Shown here in pieces: positions 9,085-16,796 of a stretch of DNA of 33,686 nt. Source of the DNA: JBBDIM01 sp040880405 (GTDB lineage: Bacteria; Planctomycetota; Planctomycetia; Pirellulales; Pirellulaceae). The stretch covers positions 1 through 33,686 of the forward strand of contig JBBDIM010000082.1 in the NCBI GenBank assembly GCA_040880405.1, given 5' to 3'. Under the pieces are notes generated by a model. The model saw only the letters and a program-made list of their open reading frames with translations. It was not told the DNA's origin and searched no databases. Within the stretch, counting starts at the first letter, position 1. Every line of letters begins with the position of its first letter. The translations under genes and the position numbers were made by a program.

Positions 9085-10383
9085 TCAGGAGTCGGTCCGC
9101 CATGCACGTGCCACGGAAACCGCTTCGTCTGCCGTTTCGATCTCGCCCAACAGTTGCCGGTCACGTATGCCGTTTAATATCTCCTGAAACTCGGGCCCCG
9201 GACGTAGCCCGGCGGCAATCAGATCGCTGCCGGTAACCAGCGGGGGCGGGTTTAACTGGGAGGCGGGAAGCTCCGCCTTGGCTTGGGCCGCGGCAACCCC
9301 ACGCAGCGACGCCTCTCGAAATCCGTTGGTCTGCGACCGAGCCACCCCTTCCGCCAATCGCTGTAAGCGGGGATACCGCGGATCGATCAATAGCCGCTGC
9401 AAGACCGGCCAGGGGATTCGGTCGGCCGCACGCAGGACCGATTCCTTCCGGAGCAGCCAATCGGCGTCTTTGGACTCATCGTTAGGGAGTTTCCAACGGG
9501 CGCAAACGGTCGCTAGCGGCTCGATTGGCTGGCGGTTATTCTCCAAGATCAAACTCCGCGCGGACGAAAATCGAAACAGGGCCGCCAACGCCATCGGTAA
9601 ATCAGGCTGTTTAAGTTGGTCCAAGGCCCGGAGCGTCGCATTCCAGCGGGGAACATGCGGAACCACAGGGCAGAGTTCCGGCAATAGCTCGCGGAGGAGC
9701 GTCAAATCACGGAGCATGATCACCGCCTGAACTCGGTTTCGGTGGACCAGCATCTTACGGATCTCAATCGCGATCCGCTCCGCACTGACCACATGGATAT
9801 GCCGGGCAAAGTTGCGAATGGCGTCGTAGGTCGCCAGCTGCATCTCAAAACCAAAGGTCGAGGCGAACCGCACGCCGCGAAGCATTCGGAGCTTATCCTC
9901 CTCGAACCGGTAGTAGGGATTCCCGATCGAGCGAATCAGTCCTCGGCTCAGGTCCCGCATCCCGCCGACATAGTCGAGCACGCGGTTTTTCATGGGTTCG
10001 TAGAACATTCCATTAATCGTGAAGTCGCGCCGGAGGGCGTCTTGTTCGGCATCAGTAAATCGGACTTCATCCGGACGGCGACCGTCGGAATAGCCGAAAT
10101 CGCTGCGGAAAGTCGCCACTTCGATCTGTCCTTTTCGCTTGCCTCCTTGAACGGTAATCACCCCGAAAGCGGCCCCGATGGCCAGGGTCCTCTGGTGGCC
10201 AAAGATTTCCTGAATTTGCTCAGGCCGGGCATCGGTGGCGACATCGTAGTCCTGCGGCTGTTTGCCAAGCAATAGATCGCGGACGCAACCACCGGCCCAG
10301 AGTGCCTCAAACCCGTGTTGCTGCAAGGTTTGCACGATCTCGATCGAAAATTCGCGGGCCGCTTGGGGGTCGTGGGAAGGCAT
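9085..10383 (-). CDS. CCA tRNA nucleotidyltransferase (class II)
   Basis: A 432-residue enzyme that adds or repairs the 3' CCA end of tRNA, or a close poly(A) polymerase relative. The class II nucleotidyltransferase signature is complete: GGCVRDLLLG (31-40), the metal-binding DYD at 45-47, RRDFTINGMFYEP and DKLRMLRGVRFASTFGF. The C-terminal half is the usual helical tRNA-binding part. The start at 10383 gives a normal N-terminus, although no strong ribosome-binding site precedes it. The gene is divergent from the rhodanese gene across 152 bp and is the first gene of the minus-strand series. A tRNA-Leu gene without encoded CCA lies about 650 bp away, consistent with a need for this enzyme. The discrimination between CCA-adding and A-adding activity cannot be made from sequence alone. 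Confidence 0.9.
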   Translation of the reverse strand: MPSHDPQAAREFSIEIVQTLQQHGFEALWAGGCVRDLLLGKQPQDYDVATDARPEQIQEIFGHQRTLAIGAAFGVITVQGGKRKGQIEVATFRSDFGYSDGRRPDEVRFTDAEQDALRRDFTINGMFYEPMKNRVLDYVGGMRDLSRGLIRSIGNPYYRFEEDKLRMLRGVRFASTFGFEMQLATYDAIRNFARHIHVVSAERIAIEIRKMLVHRNRVQAVIMLRDLTLLRELLPELCPVVPHVPRWNATLRALDQLKQPDLPMALAALFRFSSARSLILENNRQPIEPLATVCARWKLPNDESKDADWLLRKESVLRAADRIPWPVLQRLLIDPRYPRLQRLAEGVARSQTNGFREASLRGVAAAQAKAELPASQLNPPPLVTGSDLIAAGLRPGPEFQEILNGIRDRQLLGEIETADEAVSVARAWRTDS

Positions 10384-10535
10384 AAAGGTGCTAAATCAAG
10401 GTTGAAGGAAGCGGAGTTTCCGCTGATTTTACCAGAGGACCCAGGGGTGGACGACCTGAGGCCCCTTGCGGTACAGTCGCACAGAGATCGTCTAGGCTAC
10501 TTGTAGCGAATACGCTGCCCCTGAGGTACCAATCG

Positions 10536-10895
10536 ATGAGTTCATCTGATAACCAAACGACCGAGAAACTGCCGCTGGAGGTGACCGTCCAGGACGTCCA
10601 CCGCATGCTGGAGGATCGCGAGGATTTTCTGCTGGTCGATTGCCGCGAACCTCACGAGCACGAATTTGTCCATCTTAAATCGGCGACCCTGATCCCGATG
10701 AGCCAGATTCAAGGCCGCGTTGAGGAACTGGAGCCGCATCGCGACCGGCGGATTGTGGTCCACTGCCACCATGGCGGCCGCAGCATGCAGGTAACCGAGT
10801 GGCTCCGGCAAATGGGCTACGAGAAAACCCAAAACATGGCCGGCGGTATCCACGCCTGGTCGCAAGAGATCGACGCCGGACTGCCCACCTATTAG
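10536..10895 (+). CDS. single-domain rhodanese (sulfurtransferase)
   Basis: A 119-residue single rhodanese domain. The active-site loop is CHHGGRS with the persulfide-forming Cys at position 77; other family marks are LLVDCREPHEHEFVHLKSA and NMAGGIHAW. It probably transfers sulfane sulfur in the cytoplasm; there is no signal peptide. The sulfur acceptor is unknown. GAGGT lies 8 nt before the ATG. It is a monocistronic-looking plus-strand gene, divergent from cca and followed by the tRNA-Leu gene after 141 bp. Confidence 0.88.
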   Translation: MSSSDNQTTEKLPLEVTVQDVHRMLEDREDFLLVDCREPHEHEFVHLKSATLIPMSQIQGRVEELEPHRDRRIVVHCHHGGRSMQVTEWLRQMGYEKTQNMAGGIHAWSQEIDAGLPTY

Positions 10896-10915
10896 GCTTC
10901 CGGTTAAGGGGAACG

Positions 10916-10959
10916 TGCGGGTTCTGTCGCGAACCACCCTACCGCGAGCCCCGCATTTT
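10916..10959 (+). terminator. possible terminator after rhodanese gene
   Basis: TGCGGG (10916-10921) pairs with CCCGCA (10950-10955) and is followed by TTTT. The interior can form a second small hairpin (GGTTC/GAACC). The structure is branched and imperfect, so this is a tentative call. Confidence 0.3.
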
Positions 10960-10982
10960 ACCATTTGGGTGCCCATAGCCCC

Positions 10983-11010
10983 TTGATCAACCAGGGACAT
11001 CTGGCATAAA
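10983..11010 (+). promoter_or_regulatory. possible promoter of tRNA-Leu
   Basis: TTGATC (10983-10988) and CATAAA (11005-11010) are separated by 16 bp and end 26 bp before the tRNA. Each box matches four of six consensus positions of a sigma-70-type promoter. Confidence 0.35.
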
Positions 11011-11036
11011 TTAACACCAGCCAAAAAAGTACCGTT

Positions 11037-11121
11037 GCCGAAGTGGCGGAATTGGCAGACGCGCTAGGTTCAGGTCCTAGTGTCCTTTACGGACGTGGAG
11101 GTTCAAGTCCTCTCTTCGGCA
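11037..11121 (+). tRNA. tRNA-Leu (anticodon CAG)
   Basis: An 85-nt tRNA with a complete cloverleaf. The acceptor stem is GCCGAAG/CTTCGGC, the anticodon stem CTAGG/CCTAG encloses the loop TTCAGGT with anticodon CAG at 11071-11073, the long variable arm contains the GTCC/GGAC stem expected of a class II (Leu) tRNA, and the T-loop is TTCAAGT. The discriminator base is A. The terminal CCA is not encoded; the genome reads CTG after the discriminator. It decodes CUG codons. Confidence 0.95.
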
Positions 11122-11129
11122 CTGCTAAG

Positions 11130-11165
11130 AAGCCTTGCAAGCCCAACTGGTTGGCAAGGCTTTTT
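11130..11165 (+). terminator. Rho-independent terminator of tRNA-Leu
   Basis: AAGCCTTGC (11130-11138) pairs perfectly with GCAAGGCTT (11154-11162), with a T run over 11161-11165. It begins 9 nt after the tRNA. Confidence 0.8.
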
Positions 11166-11246
11166 GCGTTTCTTGGAAAACACAAACGTAGCCACGCTTG
11201 CTAAAAGCGTGGGGGAACTGCTCACAAGCATAGCACGAGGCTCAAT

Positions 11247-13256
11247 CTACGGCCCCGCCGAATCGGACTCTTTCGATCGTTTCGTTCTCACCAGAAAATC
11301 AAACCACTCGCCATACCGGTCGTCGTCCAGGGTAATTTCCATTGCCACGATGCCAATGTCGGACGTCGTTGCGGTCGGGTCGCTCGTGACCACCACCTCA
11401 AATGTCTCCCGGGACTCGGCGGCCACGGTCCCTTCCAAGATGGCCGGTTCGACCTGGACGCCGGGGGGTGGTTTGAATTCGACTCGGTGCTGTTGCGGGC
11501 GGTCCCGGAAGTTGCGGATGGTAATTTTCACGGTTCGACGGTTTTCGGCCGTAAGGTCAACGCGATACGGATAGGCCGAGACCCAGTAGGGATCGAACCG
11601 GTACTCGTAGCGGTCGCCCGGTAGGAGGTCCTTGTATAGTTCGATAATCTCTCCGGCCCACCGGTGGTACCGCTCTAAAAAGGCCCGGGGGTTGGGCATC
11701 ACGTAGGAGTGGCTCCCCATGACGATGTCTGGCTTGAGTTCCAAAAGGTACTTGCTCCCTTGCAGGTAGCCCTCCTCAAAGATGCAACTGTTCCGCGCGA
11801 CCACTGCCTCATGCCCATTCTGGTCCGGATCACTCGGATCGCCGAACAAATTGTCGCCGGTGAACACGATCCGTTGGTCATCGATATCAAGCCAGAGGCT
11901 GCAGCCGAACTCGGTTTGGCCCGGCATCCAGTCGACCTGGACTTGGTAGCCTTGCCAATCGACCGACTCCCCAGCGCGGAAGGCCTTGTCGATCGGCATC
12001 CCGTCGATCCCGGCACCATAGGCGGAGACGAGGGCCGCGTAGTCGTAGCGGCGGGGGTTTTCGATCTTGTCGACAATCCGGTCGAGCGTCCATGACTCCG
12101 CCCCGTACTTTTCCCGTAGCAGCGGGCCTTGCAGGAAATGGTCGCCGTGCATGTGCGAAATCCAGAAGGCGTCAATTTTCTTGAGCCCCAGGTGCTCACG
12201 CATCCCCACAATCAGTTCCTCCAGCTTAGCGGCGGGAAGCAGCCCCGCGTCGAGGATCAGCCCATGCCCCTCGTCGGAAATGATGATCGCGAAATTCCAA
12301 CCCTTTTCCGCGTCCCCCAGCTTGAACAGGTGAGGCGTCACCTGGTTCAGCCCCGGTACTTTGGTTCGCGTGGAGATCGGGTCTCGCTGTTTGTTGGTCA
12401 TCCCGAACACCGGATACCCGCGGACATACTTTTCACGGAACCGCGCGAGTTTTTCCCGATAGGTGGCAAGCTGCTCGGGTGCGTCGTGGATGACTGGGCC
12501 GTAGGCCGGGAAAAAAATCTCGGGCCGCTGCTCGGTGAGACCGGCGACCGACTGGATCAGCGTATCGAGTCCCTTGGCGAACCCGTAGTCCCACTCGGTA
12601 TCGAACCAGTTGACCAGCTTCGACCCGTCGTGCATCACCCCGCCGCTGAAGGCTACTTTTTTTCCGTCAACTTCTACCAGGTAGGTCATCCCGCCGGGGC
12701 TATTGCCGGGGGTTTCGAGGCAAGTGATGTCCAGGTCTTGCCAAGTGAGGGTCTTTCCATCGGTCAGCGCTTGCCCCAGGGTGATCGGAAGTCGTGGCGG
12801 TCGGACGTAACTCGCCCCGTAAACCGAGTACTTGTCTCCCAGGGTTGGGTACCACTTGCGAAACGAAGTGGGGTTTTCCAGCAGCGCCCGTTCTGCCTGA
12901 GGACCAGCCACGAGCGTTCCCGCCAGGTTCGCCGACACGATTCCCTGCAATCGTTCACGGTGATGGCTCGTTAGCAGAATCATGTTGACCCGCTCGACGC
13001 CGATCTCGGCCAGCCTGCTCAACACCTCGCCATCTCCCGGGTCGACGATCAGGGCTTGGTTGTTCCTTAGGATCACATAGCTGTTGCAGGTGCTTTGCCA
13101 GCGATAGATGGACGTCGAATCACCCCGCAGGACAGGGCTCCATGGTTCGGCTGCCGGGACGTTTGCCGGAAGTGCCAGCAGCATCCACGATGCGAAGGCA
13201 ATTGCGGCGAGTAGGGCGAATTTCGATGGTCTGTGAAGAAGGGAAAAAAGAGTCAT
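11247..13256 (-). CDS. exported tandem metallo-beta-lactamase-fold protein
   Basis: A 669-residue protein with a signal peptide (hydrophobic 12-30, cleavage likely after ANVPAA) and two metallo-beta-lactamase-fold domains. The second domain has an intact metal motif SHMHGDH (H368, H370, D372, H373), a later TGDN and a GSH motif. The first domain has lost the equivalent ligands: TSHHRERLQG at 96-105 replaces THxHxDHxxG, TPGNSPG replaces TPGHTPG, and SGG replaces TGD. The final 120 residues look like a beta-sandwich (NEW3-like: VKITIRNFRDRPQQHRVEF). A periplasmic hydrolase with one active and one structural domain is the likely picture; the substrate is unknown. It is convergent with the tRNA-Leu gene, with 126 bp between them. 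Confidence 0.82.
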   Translation of the reverse strand: MTLFSLLHRPSKFALLAAIAFASWMLLALPANVPAAEPWSPVLRGDSTSIYRWQSTCNSYVILRNNQALIVDPGDGEVLSRLAEIGVERVNMILLTSHHRERLQGIVSANLAGTLVAGPQAERALLENPTSFRKWYPTLGDKYSVYGASYVRPPRLPITLGQALTDGKTLTWQDLDITCLETPGNSPGGMTYLVEVDGKKVAFSGGVMHDGSKLVNWFDTEWDYGFAKGLDTLIQSVAGLTEQRPEIFFPAYGPVIHDAPEQLATYREKLARFREKYVRGYPVFGMTNKQRDPISTRTKVPGLNQVTPHLFKLGDAEKGWNFAIIISDEGHGLILDAGLLPAAKLEELIVGMREHLGLKKIDAFWISHMHGDHFLQGPLLREKYGAESWTLDRIVDKIENPRRYDYAALVSAYGAGIDGMPIDKAFRAGESVDWQGYQVQVDWMPGQTEFGCSLWLDIDDQRIVFTGDNLFGDPSDPDQNGHEAVVARNSCIFEEGYLQGSKYLLELKPDIVMGSHSYVMPNPRAFLERYHRWAGEIIELYKDLLPGDRYEYRFDPYWVSAYPYRVDLTAENRRTVKITIRNFRDRPQQHRVEFKPPPGVQVEPAILEGTVAAESRETFEVVVTSDPTATTSDIGIVAMEITLDDDRYGEWFDFLVRTKRSKESDSAGP

Positions 13257-13859
13257 GAGGCGGGGAGCCTTGTGGACCGAGGAGGGGTGGATTTTGCCCT
13301 CATTCTAGCGGCTGTGGCGCGTAAATGGGAGCAATTTCAAGGGTGACCGGTCGCTTAAAACGCTCTGCTATAATCAACGGTGGCTCTTTGAAAATTTGGG
13401 GCGTCCACATCGAGGGATTTGTGCGTCAAAACCGAAACGCAAAGGAACTCGTGTGGTATCTCCAAGACCGTGGCCGCGCGGCCACGAAAAAAACACCAAA
13501 ATGGGGGTATCGTAGGCGCAGGTATTTTCCCTTAGTTGCCCTCACGGGACCTTAAGGGAAGAGTGGTCCGGCCGCAGCTTTTAAAAACTTGGCCGCTTGG
13601 CCGCCTTCACCGCCAATCGGGGGTCCACAAAATGTAGCGGTGTTTGTGAACACTTTTCATCCAACACCACAACCCATACGCCCCCCGGTTGGGCAAGCCA
13701 CCCGGCCGAGGGGCGGCCAAGAAAAAACCACAAGAGGGGTAAAAGGATCTCAATGCGACAACCCGTCAGAGGGGCACCTCGAAGCCGCGACGAGGATCGT
13801 CCATAATGGTCCTTGCGAAGTCCTTTTCCACCCGCAAACCCCTCAGCGAAAGCCCCGCC
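13257..13859. other. intergenic region, about 600 bp
   Basis: Divergent promoter region between the metallo-beta-lactamase-fold gene and the aldolase gene. A perfect 8-bp stem, TTCCCTTA (13527-13534) with TAAGGGAA (13553-13560), encloses an 18-nt loop. A 76-codon open frame at 13325-13555 has no ribosome-binding site and an unconvincing Arg-rich product, so I do not call it. No repeat shared with the rest of the window was found. Confidence 0.4.
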
Positions 13860-14918
13860 ATGAGTTCCGATATCCGGGCCCGTATCCTGTCCGATCCGAT
13901 TTTGCATTACCCCAGTGCCACAGTCGCCTGTTTCGACCCGACCACCGGTGATCTGCCTCGGCGAGTGTTGGACGACGAGCGACTCCTGGCATACCTCGGT
14001 AAACTTGCCGATGGTGGTGCCGAAGCGGTGCTGTTGGCGGCCTCGACCGGTCAGGGGCATTTGCGGACGGTGGACGAACTGGCCCACTGGTTCGAGGTGG
14101 CGGCCGCGGCTCCGAACCTGATGAAGATGGCCTTGCTCCGTCCGGAGGATGGCATGGTGGCGAATCGCCGCCTGATTGATCTGCTGGCCGCGCATGATTT
14201 TCCGGTGGTCTTTGTTCGCCCCGGGACCGACCTGGCTCCCAACGCCACACCAGAAGAAGTGGCAGCCAATGTCCAGCCGCTGGTCGCTGCCCTTGCCGAG
14301 GCGGGACTGGCAGTCGGCGTGTACAGCATTTCCGACGTGAGTGGCGTGCCGCTCAAGGCGGAGGCGGCGGAGCGATTGCTGGACTTACCGGGTGGCGAAA
14401 AAATCGTCGCGGCGAAGGTGACCGAGGCGGACTACCTGGCCAGCACGCGGGAATTTCTGGTCAGTCCGGCGCTGGCGCGGCTCAAGATCGTACAGGGCTG
14501 GGACCCGCACATTGCCCAGGCATTGGCCGAGGGGCCGAACTACGATATCGAGGCGAGGCAACGGGTCGGGGTGACCTCCGGGCCGATGGCCTTCGCCTTG
14601 AAGCAGTTTGTTCACTTGCTGGAGGCCGCGAAAAACCATGACTGGGACGAGGTTCAGGCGGCCCAGGGAGCGGTGAATCGGCTGTTCGAGGCGATGCAGG
14701 ACGACCCCCGCAAATTCGCCGACCTGCAGCGGGCCAAGGTGATCATGGGGCTGGGGCAACCGCTATTGGCCAAGGTTTTGCCGGAGCAAATTGAGCGGGT
14801 CCTCGCGGCCCTGGAGAACCTACCGCGCCCGGCCGATCGGGCCCGATTGGCCGCGAGTCTCGACCTGATGGGAGACGGACCGTATCACGACCGGCTGTTG
14901 GAACTGGGGAGCCGGTAA
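13860..14918 (+). CDS. DapA/NAL-family class I aldolase-like protein
   Basis: 352 residues with the plan of dihydrodipicolinate synthase / N-acetylneuraminate lyase (TIM barrel). Counted from the chosen ATG, the Schiff-base lysine fits K186 in VAAKVTEADY and the catalytic tyrosine fits Y155 in VGVYSISDVSGVPL. The usual GTTGE loop is replaced by AASTGQGHL. Such proteins cleave or condense 2-oxo acids, commonly with pyruvate, but the substrate cannot be read here, so dapA itself should not be assumed. The ATG at 13860 lies just before the conserved region; the frame also has an ATG at 13806 with an AGGA upstream, which would add 18 residues. OxyR follows 183 bp downstream on the same strand, probably as a separate unit. 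Confidence 0.75.
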   Translation: MSSDIRARILSDPILHYPSATVACFDPTTGDLPRRVLDDERLLAYLGKLADGGAEAVLLAASTGQGHLRTVDELAHWFEVAAAAPNLMKMALLRPEDGMVANRRLIDLLAAHDFPVVFVRPGTDLAPNATPEEVAANVQPLVAALAEAGLAVGVYSISDVSGVPLKAEAAERLLDLPGGEKIVAAKVTEADYLASTREFLVSPALARLKIVQGWDPHIAQALAEGPNYDIEARQRVGVTSGPMAFALKQFVHLLEAAKNHDWDEVQAAQGAVNRLFEAMQDDPRKFADLQRAKVIMGLGQPLLAKVLPEQIERVLAALENLPRPADRARLAASLDLMGDGPYHDRLLELGSR

Positions 14919-14923
14919 GCCCT

Positions 14924-14983
14924 AAACCGCGTCGGCCACACAAATCGCTAACACACACACCACAAGCATGGACGACGCGGTTT
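14924..14983. repeat. 11-bp perfect inverted repeat
   Basis: AAACCGCGTCG at 14924-14934 is perfectly complemented by 14973-14983, with a 38-bp spacer that includes an AC-rich run. It starts 5 bp after the aldolase stop. It could be a weak hairpin terminator or a protein site. A second stem, GCTTGCG/CGCAAGC, follows around 15002-15022. Confidence 0.5.
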
Positions 14984-15059
14984 GGGAATCACCGTTCCCT
15001 TGCTTGCGCGAAACACGCAAGCGGCTCGGACGCTTCCAGGATAATCCGCCGGAAGATAT

Positions 15060-15074
15060 AACGGAAATGCCGTT
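15060..15074. promoter_or_regulatory. palindrome upstream of oxyR
   Basis: AACGG-N5-CCGTT is a perfect interrupted palindrome ending 27 bp before the oxyR ATG. LysR-type regulators often bind a T-N11-A type palindrome near their own promoter, so autoregulation is plausible. It does not match the E. coli OxyR ATAG-N7-CTAT pattern; only a partial CTAT-N7-AT element lies at 15077-15089. Confidence 0.35.
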
Positions 15075-15101
15075 TCCCTATCACTTCGATTAGCGAAAAC
15101 T

Positions 15102-16007
15102 ATGGAAATCCATCAGCTCCGATACTTCGTCGCCGTGGCGGAACTGGAAAACTTCACCCGGGCCGCTGAGCAGTGCAACGTGACCCAGCCCTCGCTCAGC
15201 CAGCAGATCGCGAAATTGGAGCGGGATCTGGATACCCGGCTGTTGGACCGGTTGGGACGGGGGGTGGTGCTGACCGATGGGGGCCAAGAGCTCCTCGTCC
15301 GGGCCCGGCGAATCTTGGCCGAAGTCGACCAGGCCGCAGCGATATTTCATCGCGGGGAAGGCATTCCCTCAAGCAGTGTGAGTTTGGGGGCATTACCGAC
15401 GATCGCGCCGTTTCTGTTGCCGGGCATTGTCGAGCGTTTCCGGCGGGAGTTGCCAGAAGCCAATCTGACGGTAGTCGAGGACTATACGGACAACCTGCTC
15501 GCACGGCTGTATAAGGGGACGCTTGACTTGGCGATTGTGGCCTTGCCGATTGAAGACGCGAGGCTCGATGTGGTACCGCTGTTTCGAGAACCGCTGCTTG
15601 TAGCGTTGCCGGAAGCTCACGCGTTGGCCGAGAAGAAAAACCTGAGCCTGGACCAGGTCCGCGAAGAGCCATTCCTACTATTGCACGAAGTTCACTGCCT
15701 GGGGGAACAGATCATGGGCTTTTGTCGGCAGCATGAGTTTCGTCCACGCGTGGTTTGCGAATCGGCCCAGATTTCGACCATTCAAGAGATGATCCGCCTG
15801 GGGCTGGGGATTTCGCTATTGCCGCGGATGGCGATTCCGGAGGGACCGGCCCGGGAGGGAGAGGGGGCCATCGGTGGCTGCGTGTATCGGCCAATTCGCA
15901 AGCTCCAGCCATTTCGGACGATTGCCTGCGTATGGAATCGGCACCGAGCCCGGAGTGGCTCGCAGCAGCATCTGCTGGAGCAGCTCAAGCGGTTGGAAGG
16001 GGTGTGA
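15102..16007 (+). CDS. oxyR: OxyR-type LysR family peroxide regulator
   Basis: A 301-residue LysR-type regulator. The N-terminal winged HTH (MEIHQLRYFVAVAELENFTR; QPSLSQQIAKLERDL) is followed by a substrate-binding-fold domain from about residue 90. It contains HCLGEQIMGFC with cysteines at exactly 199 and 208, the positions of the redox disulfide pair of E. coli OxyR, and the flanking residues also match. Peroxide sensing by disulfide formation is therefore likely. No katG, ahpC, dps or other usual target lies next to it, so it would act in trans. The ATG at 15102 fixes the standard N-terminus; the upstream region contains a palindrome that may be its own operator. Confidence 0.88.
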   Translation: MEIHQLRYFVAVAELENFTRAAEQCNVTQPSLSQQIAKLERDLDTRLLDRLGRGVVLTDGGQELLVRARRILAEVDQAAAIFHRGEGIPSSSVSLGALPTIAPFLLPGIVERFRRELPEANLTVVEDYTDNLLARLYKGTLDLAIVALPIEDARLDVVPLFREPLLVALPEAHALAEKKNLSLDQVREEPFLLLHEVHCLGEQIMGFCRQHEFRPRVVCESAQISTIQEMIRLGLGISLLPRMAIPEGPAREGEGAIGGCVYRPIRKLQPFRTIACVWNRHRARSGSQQHLLEQLKRLEGV

Positions 16008-16149
16008 TCCGCGTGATGGGTCTGGATTCGCCCAGGCCCGAAGCCGACACAATTCAACCGAGCAGCATTGGTCCGGGTGGCGGCGCGATTGGGATTTTGG
16101 TGCTGAGAAGAAGCGGCACCCTATCAATTGCCTTCCGGTTTGGGGCGAT

Positions 16150-16225
16150 ATTGAGGCCGTGTTTTATTGGCTTGGTTAAGGCCGTGTAGATCCGCTCGAA
16201 GGGCATTTTTGAAACGCGCGCAGAG
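16150..16225. repeat. dispersed repeat, detached left portion
   Basis: 76 bp aligned with 21530-21603 at most positions, from ATTGAGGCCG to GCGCAGAG, with only a 2-bp length difference. Read on the minus strand, both copies keep one open frame with the pattern RVSKMxFERIxxxxTKxIK, but most changes between them are non-synonymous, so I do not call a gene. Confidence 0.65.
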
Positions 16226-16273
16226 GCCGTTCGTGCAGGTTGCGTCTCTGCGCCCTCCGCGCCTCTGCGTTTC
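16211..16273. repeat. hairpin repeat rich in CTCTGCG motifs
   Basis: GAAACGC(GC)GCAGAGGC at the left pairs with GCCTCTGCGTTTC at 16261-16273, apart from the GC insertion. The interior is a run of CTCTGCGCCCTCCGCG type, a common intergenic repeat class in planctomycetes and some other phyla. It overlaps the end of the detached left portion of the dispersed repeat. Confidence 0.5.
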
Positions 16274-16486
16274 AATTTCTCTAATTCCGACCGTCATTTC
16301 CCGGACGACGTTAAGCGAAACGCCCAAGAGAACTTTCCTCCTTGGTGGCACTGGGCAAGACAGGACGAAATTGAGAGGTCAATTTTCCATTGCTTCCCAA
16401 TAGAAATAAGCCGCGGATTAACGCGGCTGAAGAGTAAGGCAATTCAATGGGCGGCGTTTACAGCGGACCCGTCGCCGACTCTTTTT

Positions 16487-16592
16487 AACCACGAAAGACA
16501 CGAAAATCAGCCAAGAATTGAAAGCACCCCCAAAACCTCTCCCCGTATTCGTGTCATTCGTGTGTTTCGTGTCATTCGTGTGTCTCGTGGTT
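16487..16592. repeat. 'ccacgaaagacacgaa' hairpin with 18-bp tandem repeat
   Basis: AACCACGAAAGACACGAA (16487-16504) is matched in inverted form by 16575-16592 at 16 of 18 positions. The right side contains a perfect 18-bp tandem duplication, TTCGTGTCATTCGTGTGT at 16548-16565 and 16566-16583. A related ATCCGTG run follows near 16660-16690. These motifs are widespread intergenic repeats in planctomycetes and other environmental bacteria; short frames across them (FVSFVCFVSFVCLV-like) are artefacts. Confidence 0.7.
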
Positions 16593-16711
16593 GATCCCTT
16601 TACTTTGAACACGAGCGAGATCGAATTTGGGTCTCCCCAGCCTAGCAGCGACGGGGGAACATCCGTGTCTATCCGTGAAAATCCGTGGCTAAGAAACGAA
16701 GTCAGGAAGCC

Positions 16712-16767
16712 CCGGAAAAAAATGACGGTGATTCGGACATCATGCTGCGGACACGCCGAATCGCACC
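16712..16767. repeat. dispersed repeat, copy C (right end only)
   Basis: 56 bp similar to 21696-21751, ending in the shared CGCACC boundary. It lies 30 bp past the stop of the DUF1501 gene, in the same orientation as copies A and B have toward their neighbouring genes. The left portion of the element is found about 490 bp away at 16150-16225. Confidence 0.6.
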
Positions 16768-16796
16768 CTTTGGGTGGGGATTAAAGGACCCACAAC

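Noticed and set aside
13325..13555. 76-codon plus-strand frame in the 13.3-13.8 kb gap
   Set aside because: No ribosome-binding site, random-looking composition, and no recognisable motif.
15077..15089. Classical OxyR binding site before oxyR
   Set aside because: Only one partial CTAT-N7-AT element is present; the other ATAG/CTAT elements are absent.
16548..16583. Possible CRISPR-like direct repeats
   Set aside because: Two adjacent 18-bp units with no spacer between them and no cas genes: a simple tandem duplication inside a hairpin repeat.
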